From assembly GCA_947170465.1 (NCBI GenBank), contig CAMVTS010000002.1:1-64000 (forward strand): a stretch of DNA of 64,000 bases, written 5' to 3'. The stretch's first letter is position 1; every line of letters begins with the position of its first letter. Shown here one piece after another: positions 51,268 to 62,000 of the stretch. The notes under the pieces were generated by a model. That model was not told where the DNA came from. It did not search any database and worked only from the letters and a program-made list of their open reading frames with translations. The position numbers and the translations under genes are program-made. The stretch is from an uncultured Clostridia bacterium. Its GTDB lineage: Bacteria; Bacillota; Clostridia; Oscillospirales; Acutalibacteraceae.

Positions 51268-51307
51268 CGATGAAAGAACATGGGCGTGTTCTTTCATCGC
51301 CTTTTTT
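51268..51307 (+). terminator. Terminator after the C39-like gene
   Basis: A 13-bp perfect stem (51268-51280 with 51287-51299) with a 6-base loop is followed by CCTTTTTT. Confidence 0.9.
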
Positions 51308-51445
51308 GCCGGAATCGCCCAAAAATTCCGTTTGCTTGGAAAATCCAAAAAAGAAAGAATACTGCAAATGAACAAAAGATTTTGTCAATAGTAGTAGATT
51401 ATCATCAATCTGTATAAAAAGAAATGAAAAAAAGACGAAATAGTA

Positions 51446-51474
51446 TTGCTTATATTTACAAAATATGCTAAAAT
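51446..51474 (+). promoter_or_regulatory. Promoter of the VWA-tubulin operon
   Basis: TTGCTT (51446-51451), 17 bases, TAAAAT (51469-51474), in a very A/T-rich setting. No other clear promoter is seen before the next four genes. Confidence 0.6.
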
Positions 51475-51583
51475 ATATTTTGATTTACTAGACATTTTGT
51501 GTTTTTTGATTTGGAACAAAATCGAAAATTATGAAGCTGAATAAAGCTCCATACTTTAATAAATCCAAAAATGAGGTGTATTT

Positions 51584-53554
51584 ATGAAGAAAGTCCATAA
51601 GTCAATCACTACTTTATTGCTGGCGGTAATGCTGGTTTTTGCGGCTTTGGTTCCGGCTTTCGCGGCAAAAAAGAACACGGCGAACCGCTTCAATGTCTGC
51701 TTTGTGCTGGATTCAACTGACTCGTTGAGAGGAACTGACCCCGAAAAACTACGTTTTGACGCGACTAATATGTTCCTTGGATTGCTGGCAGACAGCGGCA
51801 ACAAGGTCGGCAGCGTTATTTTTAGCGGTGGCGTGATGAAACAGACTGACATTGTTCCGATTACCGGAGTCGATAGCAAGAAAAAGGCAGAGTCTGACCT
51901 CGAAACCAAAGAAAAGGTTGGCGGCACTACCATTTGCGCCGCCTTGAACGCAGCGGCGGATATGCTGATTGGAAAAGGTGATCCTTCTCTTCCTTCCGTT
52001 ATTATTCTGATGAGCGACGGTACGGATACAAGCGAAGAGGAGAGAAAAGCGCGTGATGAAGCGATTGACAAGTGCGTTAGAAACAATATTCCGGTTTACT
52101 CAGTTGCGCTGAACGCTGACGGTTCCGCCGATATTGCCGGCATGGAGAGAATTGCCAGCGGCACCAAGGGCAATTTCAAAGAGGTCAAAAACGCTAATGA
52201 CCTGAAGGATGTTTTCAAGGATTTCTATCAGATGATATACGCTACCGGCGTCACCAATCTCATCGACGGCAAAATTCCCTCTGACGGCATTATCGAAGAG
52301 AGCTTTACCGTTCCTTCACAGGGCGTTGAGGAAATCAATATCATCATTACCTCCGAAACGAAGCTGAAAAATCTCACCTTGACAGAGCCGGCTCCCAACG
52401 GCAGAGAGATTTCTAGCAACGAGGTGGCCAGAATGACCACTGACGCCAAGCAGTTCTCCATTACGAAAATCACGAATCCGATGGGCGGAGAATGGACGCT
52501 CAGAGGTGAGGGAAAACCCGGCGCCGATATCAAAATTGATATGGTCTACAACGACACCATTACCATTGAGACGGAATTTGACAATATGGAGCTGTTCGGT
52601 GTCAACGACACCGTCATCGTCAGCGGCTATATCTTGGATGACGGCAACCGCATGACGAGCGGTTATGAGGAATACACCGCCAAGCTGGTTCCCGACAGCA
52701 GCATCGGCACTGAAATTCCCATGCAGCTTGAGAACAACCACTTTGTCGGTCAGGTTAGCTTCAACGGCGAAGGCACCTATGCCTATCACATGGAGCTCGA
52801 CGGAAACGAACTCCACAAGACCACCGAAAAATCGGAAATCATTCTTAACGTCGGAAACCAGCCGCCGGTTGTCACCTCGGAAGAAAAAGAGATTTCCAGG
52901 CATTTCTGGGTATTTCCTTTCTTTACCAAGACCTGCGAGGTCGATTTGTCCGAAGTGGTAAAGGATCCCGATGGCAGTCCGCTGACCTACAGCGTCACCT
53001 TCTCCACCTTCAAGGATACGACCTACTCGGTTGACGGCAGCAAGCTGATTATCTCAGATTTCTACGACCTCTCCAAAGGCAAGTGCACCGTCAAGGCGAC
53101 AGATGATAAAAATTCATACGTGGAGTTTGACGTCTATATTTCACTGACAAATGTCGGCATCCTTACGCTCATCATCATCGGCGTCGGCGGACTTCTATTC
53201 ATTGCGGCGCTCATTCTCCTGCTTCGCTGGAGAAGCCTCATCAAGTTTATGGGGTCGATTACCGTCACCAACATCGAGACCGGCGCTTCCTCCACCCAGC
53301 AGAGGAGCAGAGGTCAGATCAAGCTCAGCTCCTTCCCAATCGGCAATACCGGTTTCTCGCCCAAGGCGCATTTCCAGGCAACCGGCAAGGCACAAGTTGA
53401 GTTCAAGTCACCGAAGCCCGTTGCTTCCAACGTTATCGTCGGCAAGTCCAAGAAAATTATTGTCAGGAGCGAAAACTCCACCTTTATCTATTCCGACGAC
53501 TCCAAGGAGCACGGCATCGAGGTGCTGTTTGAGAGCTTCTTGACAAATTATTAA
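51584..53554 (+). CDS. Membrane-anchored VWA-domain protein of the tubulin-like system
   Basis: A 656-residue exported protein. The signal peptide (1-28) ends AFA. A VWA domain follows (about 36-215) with metal site DSTDS (43-47; the canonical third residue Ser is Thr), GGTTIC near 112 and MSDGTD near 145. Two or three beta-sandwich modules occupy about 225-510, including a PPVV-type Ig-like start near 428. One membrane segment lies at about 524-549, and the last 100 residues should be in the cytosol. The layout connects outer ligand binding to an inner domain. It leads the operon and precedes three tubulin-like genes by 40 bases, which suggests that its inner tail contacts their filaments. 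AGGTG-type ribosome site precedes the ATG. Confidence 0.87.
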   Translation: MKKVHKSITTLLLAVMLVFAALVPAFAAKKNTANRFNVCFVLDSTDSLRGTDPEKLRFDATNMFLGLLADSGNKVGSVIFSGGVMKQTDIVPITGVDSKKKAESDLETKEKVGGTTICAALNAAADMLIGKGDPSLPSVIILMSDGTDTSEEERKARDEAIDKCVRNNIPVYSVALNADGSADIAGMERIASGTKGNFKEVKNANDLKDVFKDFYQMIYATGVTNLIDGKIPSDGIIEESFTVPSQGVEEINIIITSETKLKNLTLTEPAPNGREISSNEVARMTTDAKQFSITKITNPMGGEWTLRGEGKPGADIKIDMVYNDTITIETEFDNMELFGVNDTVIVSGYILDDGNRMTSGYEEYTAKLVPDSSIGTEIPMQLENNHFVGQVSFNGEGTYAYHMELDGNELHKTTEKSEIILNVGNQPPVVTSEEKEISRHFWVFPFFTKTCEVDLSEVVKDPDGSPLTYSVTFSTFKDTTYSVDGSKLIISDFYDLSKGKCTVKATDDKNSYVEFDVYISLTNVGILTLIIIGVGGLLFIAALILLLRWRSLIKFMGSITVTNIETGASSTQQRSRGQIKLSSFPIGNTGFSPKAHFQATGKAQVEFKSPKPVASNVIVGKSKKIIVRSENSTFIYSDDSKEHGIEVLFESFLTNY

Positions 53555-53594
53555 TTCATCAAAATTTTATGATATTCCGAACAGGAGACGTGTT

Positions 53595-55985
53595 ATGATT
53601 TACCCCTCACTTTCCGTGAATCGCGGCGGTGGAATCCGACCTGATTTTCAGCAGTCTGAGCCGGATGATTCTCCTCATCTCTTCATTGGTCTGGGCGGCA
53701 CAGGCATTGATTGCCTAAAGGCTGTCAAGGAACAGATTTATGAGCGCTTCGCTTCCGATGGCAATCACGCCGAAGCACCGGATTTTCCGCAGTTTCAGTT
53801 TCTGGCGATTGACGACGATAACGTTTCTTTCAGCAAAGCAACTGCCGGCATCCTGGATCCGGAGGCAGAATGTTTGGACATCTGGCAGGATATCTGTGAG
53901 ATTATCAGTGACCGCAAGAAAATGTATGAGGATCCTTCGCTCCGGTGGTACAGCGATGAGATTTCTATTCTCTATACCAACGATCCCCTTATCCTTTGCA
54001 GGCAAAACGCGCGTCTGCTACTGATGCTGCACTGCAAGGAAATCACTGAAGCGCTCCGTAAAAAGCTGCTTTCGCCCTTCTTCGGAACCCACAAAAACAT
54101 GTCTGTCCACATCATGACCGGCTTGTCCGGCAATCTGGGCTCCGGTATCATGCTCGACATCTGCTATCTTGTCCAGAAGATTGCAGAAAACATCTTTCCT
54201 GATTATCCTCTGCAGGTTTACGGCTATTTCTTCCTGCCGAGCGTCAACATGGGAAAAGTGGAAAACGACAGCGTTCGGGAGTACATCAAGGTCAACGGCT
54301 TTGCCTCCCTGAAAGAGCTTGATTACTGCCTGAACTTCGAGTCCAACTGTGACCGCTGGCATCAGAACTACGGACAATTTGAAATCGACACAAACAAACC
54401 TCCCGTCAATATCGCGTATCTTGTGTCCGCACAGGACGCCGCCGGAGAAATCATCTCTGGCGGATACTGGTACGCCATTCATACCGTGGTTGAACACCTG
54501 ATGGGGTTGCTTCTCAAGGTCAAGGGCGGGTATCACGACGACATGCCTTGGAGAAGCCTCACCGAGGCACATTATGCCAATGCCGCTCGCAAAATGCCAC
54601 AGCTGCACGGCGGCTACAATCAATATTGTGTTCTTGGCGCAGCGAGTGTGCATATTCCTGTCAAGGAGATACTCACTTATATGGCGGCAAAAGTGTTTGA
54701 GCGCTATGATGAGCTGCCGCTTGTCTGCCACGACACCAGCCTGTTCATCAGCGAATACGGCTTCGGCTATCGCCGGTTGGTTGACTGGATTGGCAAGGAT
54801 ATTAACAATCTGACGGATATCGCAGAGATTCGCTCTGTTCTGGAACGAAACCGAAAAGCGCTGGAAGAATGCGCCTGCGAAGAGCTGAAGAACGCACTGC
54901 TGCACTGTGCCTGTGACCCCAAAAAGGGCGTCGCCTATGCCGCTTCCATACTGAAAAGCAGCAACACAGAATCCAAGGATATGGTTAGCGCCGTTAGGGG
55001 ATACCTGCTGACCAACCAACACAATCTGAAATCGGCAAGGGAAGCATTCGTGCTGAAAGAGCAGGCGCTTTACCGGGCGGTCACAGCGGAAGCAAGCGGG
55101 GAATCTACCGATATCAAAACCAAACGTCAATATCAGGAAGCGCTCCGCAGCTATTTTGAAACGCAGACAAAAATACAGATATATACAGAGATGCAAACCT
55201 TCCTGCATACATTCGAGGGTCAAATTCAAGTGCTTTACAGGGGCGTTTTCGCTCCGCTTGCGGACATGATGGATTCTCTGGCGGAAACCTTCCGTTGTAA
55301 TCTGTCTGAGCTTGAAGAAGTCCCGGATGTCACGTATGATTTCAGCGTTCCGCTAATTAATCTGAATGACAAAGAATTGAAAACAGAACTGGATGCGTTG
55401 CTCGCCGAGCTTGACGCGGCGGAGGTTCTCTCGCGTCTTGTCAATAGGCTGATTGCCGACGGTGCTGTCGAACAAAGGCTGCCGTCTGTTGTTTCTTCTT
55501 TCTTTACCGAGCAGTTCGGCAAAATCGCCGCTATGACCATGGATGATTATATGACAATTAAATTCGGCGTTCGCGACGAGCAGCAGCTGAGCAGCCTGAT
55601 TAACTACCATGTGCTGCAGACGCTCACCAAAAAAGCCGCTCCCAGGATTTGCATGAATATGCTGTCCCACGGCAATGAATTCTCCTTCTGCATCGTGCCC
55701 GAACGCGCGCCTGTTGTCCTGACGGCTGCACAGAACCTGCACGACTCCTATCCGCATCCGATTATCTTGCAAAACGCCTGCGGTGACACCATTACCATAA
55801 TCAGAGAGTTCCTCGGTTTTTCGCTGTACACGCTCACGGAACTTGAACACTATCTCGCAATCTACAACACCAAGATGTTGCACGGTTTACATATCTATGA
55901 AGGAACGCCTTATGACGAACGAGATTTCAGAAAACTATACAATCTGATTCCGCTGAGCCTTCTTTCCGGTTCAAAAAACGAATAG
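53595..55985 (+). CDS. Tubulin/FtsZ-like protein 1 with degenerate T4 loop
   Basis: A 796-residue protein matching the large bacterial tubulin-like family (Pfam Tubulin_2). The nucleotide-binding front has the T1 loop IGLGGTGID (GLGGTG at 32-37) and FLAIDDDN. At 176-184, where tubulins have GGGTG, it reads GLSGNLGSG, so the phosphate-binding T4 signature is broken while its two paralogues keep it. The segment KVNGFASLKELDYCLNFES and the C-terminal YEGTPYDERDFRKLYNLIPLSLL are shared with both. The helical C-terminal half (about 430 on) has no match I know. It may be a capping or regulatory subunit that does not turn over GTP. AGGAGA precedes the ATG. Confidence 0.83.
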   Translation: MIYPSLSVNRGGGIRPDFQQSEPDDSPHLFIGLGGTGIDCLKAVKEQIYERFASDGNHAEAPDFPQFQFLAIDDDNVSFSKATAGILDPEAECLDIWQDICEIISDRKKMYEDPSLRWYSDEISILYTNDPLILCRQNARLLLMLHCKEITEALRKKLLSPFFGTHKNMSVHIMTGLSGNLGSGIMLDICYLVQKIAENIFPDYPLQVYGYFFLPSVNMGKVENDSVREYIKVNGFASLKELDYCLNFESNCDRWHQNYGQFEIDTNKPPVNIAYLVSAQDAAGEIISGGYWYAIHTVVEHLMGLLLKVKGGYHDDMPWRSLTEAHYANAARKMPQLHGGYNQYCVLGAASVHIPVKEILTYMAAKVFERYDELPLVCHDTSLFISEYGFGYRRLVDWIGKDINNLTDIAEIRSVLERNRKALEECACEELKNALLHCACDPKKGVAYAASILKSSNTESKDMVSAVRGYLLTNQHNLKSAREAFVLKEQALYRAVTAEASGESTDIKTKRQYQEALRSYFETQTKIQIYTEMQTFLHTFEGQIQVLYRGVFAPLADMMDSLAETFRCNLSELEEVPDVTYDFSVPLINLNDKELKTELDALLAELDAAEVLSRLVNRLIADGAVEQRLPSVVSSFFTEQFGKIAAMTMDDYMTIKFGVRDEQQLSSLINYHVLQTLTKKAAPRICMNMLSHGNEFSFCIVPERAPVVLTAAQNLHDSYPHPIILQNACGDTITIIREFLGFSLYTLTELEHYLAIYNTKMLHGLHIYEGTPYDERDFRKLYNLIPLSLLSGSKNE

Positions 55986-56068
55986 ATTCCGTTTTTTACG
56001 AAAAAAACGACGTATGAAAAGTTTTGATTAATGATAACTTTTATTTAGAAAACGGAGGGTGTTATACC

Positions 56069-58978
56069 ATGATCTATAAACACATTTCCCTTGCCGCGGG
56101 CGGCGGCATCATCGCCCGCAACCAGCAGGCAGAACAGGAAGAGTGCGCCAATATCTTTATCGGACTCGGCGGTACCGGTATCAGCTGTCTGAGAGAGGTC
56201 AAAAAGCAGGTCTATAACAGACTGGCTCCTGATGATCCCAAGGCGGAGATTCCCACATACGACCACATCCAGTTCCTCGCCATCGACACCGACACTTGTT
56301 CCCTCGGCGATGACGGGAGTATCAGCACGCTCGACATTGCCACGGATTTTGTCGATATCAGCTGCAGTGATATCCATGCCGTCCTCGGCAACAAGGATCC
56401 CTCTCTCCAGTGGTTCAGCGACGACATCTCCATCCTTGCCGCGGAGGCAGGCGCAGGCGGCGTCAGACAGATCGGCAGGCTGCTGTTCATGATGGAGGTC
56501 AATACTGTCGTCTCGGCAATCCGGAGAAAAATCGCCAATGCCCTCGCCGGTCTGGGAGACAATTCCGTCAATATCCACATCTTCACCGGATTGGGCGGCG
56601 GCACCGGTTCGGGCATATTCCTTGACGTCTGCTATATCCTGCAAAAGATTCTGGATGATTTGGGGATTCTGGGCAGCGCCAACACCTGCGGCTACTTCTT
56701 CCTGCCCGACGTCAACCTGGAAAAGGTGGAAACCGACTGCGTCAAGGAGTACATCGAGATCAACGGCTTTGCCGCCATGAAAGAACTCGACTACTGCATG
56801 AACTTCGAGAACAACGGCGGCAGCTGGGATCAGAACTACAAGACCTTTGAGGTTCACACCAACCTGCCGCCTGTCAAGCTGGCTCACCTCATCACCGCCA
56901 AGGACGAGAAGGGCAGCGTCATTCCCGACGGCTACAACTACACGATGAATGTTGTCGTCGACTATGTCATGGGATTCATGACCAAGCAGAGTGTTAACGT
57001 CTGGAACAGAGTTGCCGGCAACTTCGTTTTGAAATCACATATCGCCACCTTCAACCGCAATGTCGTAATGCTCAACAAAGAGAGAGGCGCGTGTTACCGC
57101 TATATCGTACTTGGCGCTTCTACCGCATACATCCCCTACAAGGACATCAACTCCTATCTCACGGCAAGGATCTATGAGGCGTACCATGCCCTGCCCAACT
57201 CCTGCCATGACATCGACGAATTCCTCAACACACACGGTCTCACCTATAAAGCGCTCCTCGACGAGATCAACCGGAATGCCGGCGCGATTCCGATGCTTGA
57301 GTTAGACCCCCGCGAGCTGTACAACCAGGTGCAGGGCATTAGGCAGCCCAACATTGTCCCGCAGCTGTTCAGCTATATGCTCGGCAAACAGCCCGAGATC
57401 ATCGGCAACTATGCCAAGAACAGAGAGAGTCTGGTGCAGAACACCATCGTGTCGCTGAAGAACGCGCTGGTGGAATATGCCACCAACGCAGCAAGAGGTC
57501 CCGTCTATGCTTCGCTGCTGCTGAAGAATTTCGATAAAAACGACCGCGATATGATTGCTGTTGTTGAGGGCTATCTCGCGGAGAACGAGCGCAACAAGGC
57601 GCAGGCAGTCGCTACCCTCGAGCTCAGAGAGCAGGAGCTTGGCGCCGCGCTCAGAGAACTCCAGCACAGCAACATACTTAACCGAAGAAGAAGGGCAAGA
57701 GAGTACACTGCTGCCGTATACGCTTACTTTACCCAGCAGCTGAGGATCCAGCTCTATGTTGAGATGGGCGAATTCCTGATGGCGTTCAAACTGCAGGTGA
57801 AGGATCTGCACGATAACTTCTTCTCTCCGCTGCTCGACACGCTGAACAATGTCGCGGAAACCTTCCGGTACAACCTGGAATTTCTGAACGAGGGCAGGTA
57901 CGTCAACAACGACTACGGCATCAAGCTCGTCAGTCTCGATGACGAAAATCTCAGGAAAAACCTCGACGAAGCGGTTGAAAAGTTGGATACCACCGCTATC
58001 GTCATGGACTTCATTGCCGCCCTGATCAAACAGCCCAAGAAGTGGGAGAGCAGAAACAACGAAGCCCAGATTTCGGCAATGGTTTCCGAATTTTTCGTTC
58101 AGCAGCTGACTGCCTTCACCTCCAAGAACATCGATGAATACCTGGCGACCAAGTTCAACACCAACAGCCAGCAAGCACTCGTTTCCGCGATTTATCAAAA
58201 CGTCCTGCTCAAGCTCAAGGATATGGCGGCGCCCATGTTCTGGGCGAGAAAGACGATTGACGAAAAAAGCAGAAAGGGCTATTGTTCCATACCGAATACC
58301 TCCGCAGCAATCCAGGCAGCGGTCCAACAGCTCTACGTGGTTGACAACAAGATCGACGGCAGAAGCTCTGTCGTCCCCGACAGGATTTCCATGCTCATTT
58401 TCTACTGCGGCGTGCCGATGTTCATGTTCAAGGGCATCGACCTGTACTATCCCGGCTACTCCACCAAGGAGGACATGACCGGCAAACACATTTACGAGAA
58501 CAGCCCCTATGATGAGAGAGACTTCTCCAAACTGAGCGACCTGATCCCGCTCAGCCTGTTGCCCGATGATAGAATAACGCCGGAGATACAGCAGTTTATT
58601 GATGACTACCGGGAAGCGCAGGAATTTGGAATCATCTTCAAACAATCCAAACGCGTCCCTTACCCCAGCAAGTATTATCTGCGTAAGATCGACCCGGAGG
58701 ATCATCGTCAAAAAACGGAAGCTGTCCAGCAGCTTATCGGTGACAACAACACGGAGAAGGCAGAGCAGTTCCTGAACGATCCGGCGAATCACGTCCTTCA
58801 GTTCGGTGAAACTATCGAGTTGCCGAACACCGGGTGCGAAGGGTATGAAGAAAGCGCTGTGCGCGACCACGTCTTTGCTTCTCCTGCCTATACTGAGCTG
58901 ATGCGCGAACAGCTGGTGCTGTGTCGTCGGTTTCGGAAAAGCATTCATAGGATAACAGAATATATTTACAGATGTTGA
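56069..58978 (+). CDS. Tubulin/FtsZ-like protein 2
   Basis: A 969-residue paralogue with intact nucleotide motifs: GLGGTG at 32-37 (T1), FLAIDTDT (T2 side) and GLGGGTGSG at 174-182 (T4). About 173 residues near the end of the helical part are identical to protein 3, encoded by 470 identical bases. It lacks the last 150 or so residues of protein 3, ending in a divergent FRKSIHRITEYIYRC; this looks like a truncated tail after recombination. GGAGGG precedes ATG 56069, and the shared N-terminus MIYKHISLAAGGGI supports that start over an upstream TTG/ATG frame. It probably forms GTP-dependent filaments, alone or with protein 3. Confidence 0.85.
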   Translation: MIYKHISLAAGGGIIARNQQAEQEECANIFIGLGGTGISCLREVKKQVYNRLAPDDPKAEIPTYDHIQFLAIDTDTCSLGDDGSISTLDIATDFVDISCSDIHAVLGNKDPSLQWFSDDISILAAEAGAGGVRQIGRLLFMMEVNTVVSAIRRKIANALAGLGDNSVNIHIFTGLGGGTGSGIFLDVCYILQKILDDLGILGSANTCGYFFLPDVNLEKVETDCVKEYIEINGFAAMKELDYCMNFENNGGSWDQNYKTFEVHTNLPPVKLAHLITAKDEKGSVIPDGYNYTMNVVVDYVMGFMTKQSVNVWNRVAGNFVLKSHIATFNRNVVMLNKERGACYRYIVLGASTAYIPYKDINSYLTARIYEAYHALPNSCHDIDEFLNTHGLTYKALLDEINRNAGAIPMLELDPRELYNQVQGIRQPNIVPQLFSYMLGKQPEIIGNYAKNRESLVQNTIVSLKNALVEYATNAARGPVYASLLLKNFDKNDRDMIAVVEGYLAENERNKAQAVATLELREQELGAALRELQHSNILNRRRRAREYTAAVYAYFTQQLRIQLYVEMGEFLMAFKLQVKDLHDNFFSPLLDTLNNVAETFRYNLEFLNEGRYVNNDYGIKLVSLDDENLRKNLDEAVEKLDTTAIVMDFIAALIKQPKKWESRNNEAQISAMVSEFFVQQLTAFTSKNIDEYLATKFNTNSQQALVSAIYQNVLLKLKDMAAPMFWARKTIDEKSRKGYCSIPNTSAAIQAAVQQLYVVDNKIDGRSSVVPDRISMLIFYCGVPMFMFKGIDLYYPGYSTKEDMTGKHIYENSPYDERDFSKLSDLIPLSLLPDDRITPEIQQFIDDYREAQEFGIIFKQSKRVPYPSKYYLRKIDPEDHRQKTEAVQQLIGDNNTEKAEQFLNDPANHVLQFGETIELPNTGCEGYEESAVRDHVFASPAYTELMREQLVLCRRFRKSIHRITEYIYRC
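58016..58485 (+). repeat. 470-bp identical block, copy A
   Basis: Every base matches 60985-61454 in the next gene. Flanking coding sequence is only moderately similar, with synonymous differences starting directly at both edges. This marks gene conversion or a recent partial duplication. Confidence 0.97.
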
Positions 58979-59022
58979 TTAATCAATTCACATAAAAAAT
59001 CTTGAAGAGGAGAAATGTTTCA

Positions 59023-62000
59023 ATGATTTACAAAAACCTATCCATCGCCGCGGGCGGCGGCATCATCGCCCACAACCAACAGGCAGAACAGGAAGAATGC
59101 GCCAACGTCTTCATCGGACTCGGCGGTACCGGTATCGACTGTCTGAGAGAAGTCAAAAAGCAAGTCTATAACAGACTTGCTCCCGACGATCCCAAGGCGG
59201 AGATCCCCAAATACGACCACATCCAGTTCCTCGCCATTGACACCGACTCTAAATCGCTCGGCGACGACAAGAGCATCAGCACGCTCGACGTCGCCACGGA
59301 TTTTGTCGATATCAGCTGCAGCGATATCCACGTCGTCCTCGGCAACACCCGCGTGCTTCGCCAGGATCCTTCTCTCCAGTGGTTCAGCGACGACATCTCC
59401 ATTCTTGCCGCGGAGGCAGGCGCAGGCGGCGTCAGACAGGTCGGCAGACTTCTGCTTATCCAGAACATCGATAAGATTGTTTCTGAAATCAAGAAAAAAA
59501 TCACCCTTGCGATCACCGGTCTGAGAGGCAAGCCTGTCAATATCCACATTTTCACCGGTATGGGCGGCGGCACCGGCGCCGGCACCTTCCTGGACATCTG
59601 CTATATCCTGCAAAAGATCCTCAAGGATATGGCGCTGCTGGGCAGCGCCTACACCTGCGGCTACTTCTTCCTGCCTGACGTCAACCTGGCAAAGGTGGAG
59701 ATTGACAGCGTCAAGGAGTATATCGAGATCAACGGCTTTGCCGCCATGAAAGAACTCGACTACTGCATGAACTTCGAGAACAACGGCGGCAGCTGGGATC
59801 AGAACTACAAGACCTTTGAGGTTCACACCGACCAGCCGCCTGTCAAGCTGGCTCACCTCATCACTGCCAAGGACGAGAAGGGCAGCGTCATTCCCGACGG
59901 CTACAACTACGCCATGAACGTTGTCGTCGACTATGTCATGGAATTCATGACCAAACAGATCGTTAACGCCCAGGACAGAAATTCAGGCAACTTCGGCTTG
60001 AAATCCCATATCGCTAACTTTGACCGCATTGTTGGAATGCTGAACAAAGAGAGAGGCGCGCGCTACTACTACTGCGTACTCGGCGCTTCCAACGCTTACA
60101 TTCCTTACAAGGACATCAACTCCTACCTTGCGGCAAGGATTTTTGAGGCATACGCTACCCTGCCCAACTCCTGCCACGACATCGACGAATTCGTCAAAAC
60201 ACACAGTCTTGCCTATGACACACTCTGCAATGGTATCAACAAAGAAGCCGGCACGATCCCGATGTTTGAGGTGGACGCCGGCGAGCTGTACAATCAGGTG
60301 CAGGGTATTTTGGAGCCAACCGTTATCCCGCCGTTGCTTAGCTATATGCTCGGCAAAAAGCCCGAGATCATCGGCAACTACGCCAAGAACAGAGAGAGCC
60401 TGGTACAGAACACCATCGTGTCGCTGAAAAACACGCTGACGGAATATGCCACCAACCCTGCAAGAGGTCCCATCTATGCCTCGCTTCTGCTGAAAAACTT
60501 CGATAAAAACGACCGCGATATGACCGCTATTGTCGAGGGCTATATCACAGAGAACGAGAGCAGAAAGTCACAGGCGCTTGCTACCCTCGAGCTCCGGGGG
60601 CAGGAGCTTGGCGCCGCCCTCAGAGAACTCCAGAACAGCAACAGACTTAACCGCAGAAACAGAGCAAACACGTACGCTTCCTCAGTACACGCTTACCTCA
60701 CCCAGCAGCTGAGAGTTCAGTTTTTTGTTGAGATGGGCGAATTCCTGATGGCGTTCAAGCCGCAGGTGAAGGATCTGTACGATAACTTCTTCTCTCCGCT
60801 GCTCGACACACTGAACAATGTCGCGGAGACCTTCCGCGCCAACTTTACCGCGCTCAATGAAAGCGTGCGCGTTGAAAACGACTACGCCATCAAGATCGTC
60901 GGTCTCGACGACGAGAGCCTCAAGGAAAGCCTCAACGCAGCGGTTGACAAGCTGGATACCACCGCTATTGTCATGGACTTCATCGCCGCCCTGATCAAAC
61001 AGCCCAAGAAGTGGGAGAGCAGAAACAACGAAGCCCAGATTTCGGCAATGGTTTCCGAATTTTTCGTTCAGCAGCTGACTGCCTTCACCTCCAAGAACAT
61101 CGATGAATACCTGGCGACCAAGTTCAACACCAACAGCCAGCAAGCACTCGTTTCCGCGATTTATCAAAACGTCCTGCTCAAGCTCAAGGATATGGCGGCG
61201 CCCATGTTCTGGGCGAGAAAGACGATTGACGAAAAAAGCAGAAAGGGCTATTGTTCCATACCGAATACCTCCGCAGCAATCCAGGCAGCGGTCCAACAGC
61301 TCTACGTGGTTGACAACAAGATCGACGGCAGAAGCTCTGTCGTCCCCGACAGGATTTCCATGCTCATTTTCTACTGCGGCGTGCCGATGTTCATGTTCAA
61401 GGGCATCGACCTGTACTATCCCGGCTACTCCACCAAGGAGGACATGACCGGCAAGCACATTTACGAGAACAACAATTATGATACGAGAGACTTCACCGAC
61501 CTGAGCGACCTGATCCCGCTCAGCCTGATGAGCCATGAGCAGATCACACCCAAGATCCAGCAGTTCATCGACGACTACGCCAAAGCGGTTGAATACGGTA
61601 TCATCTATAAGGAGCCCAAGGGCGCTGCCGGTACGCAATTTGACTACCTGCTCCGCAAGGTTGACATGGACGACTACAACGAGAAGCTGCGCAAAATGGA
61701 AAAAACCCTGAGCGAGTGGAACATAGATCGCGCAAAAAGGTTCGTCGATGATCCCGCGAACACTGCGCCTCGTTTCTCCGATTCCATCACACTGCCGAAC
61801 ACCGGCGCGGAAGGCTACAAGGACGACGTCGTCAAAGATCACGTCTTCGCTTCCCAGGTGCTGACAGGAGAAATGTACAAGCAGCTTGAGCTGTGCCGCA
61901 CATTACAGGCTGAATTGAAGAAGATCCAGGACAAAATATGGATAGAGGAAAACGTCAAGCGCACCATTATCGCGTTCGTCAACGCACTGTGCACCGGCGC

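Larger units (their letters stand above)
51234..51583 (+). other. Intergenic region with terminator and promoter
   Basis: Holds the terminator at 51268-51307, then about 140 bases of A/T-rich sequence, the VWA promoter at 51446-51474 and a leader of about 100 bases. No gene is seen. Confidence 0.7.
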
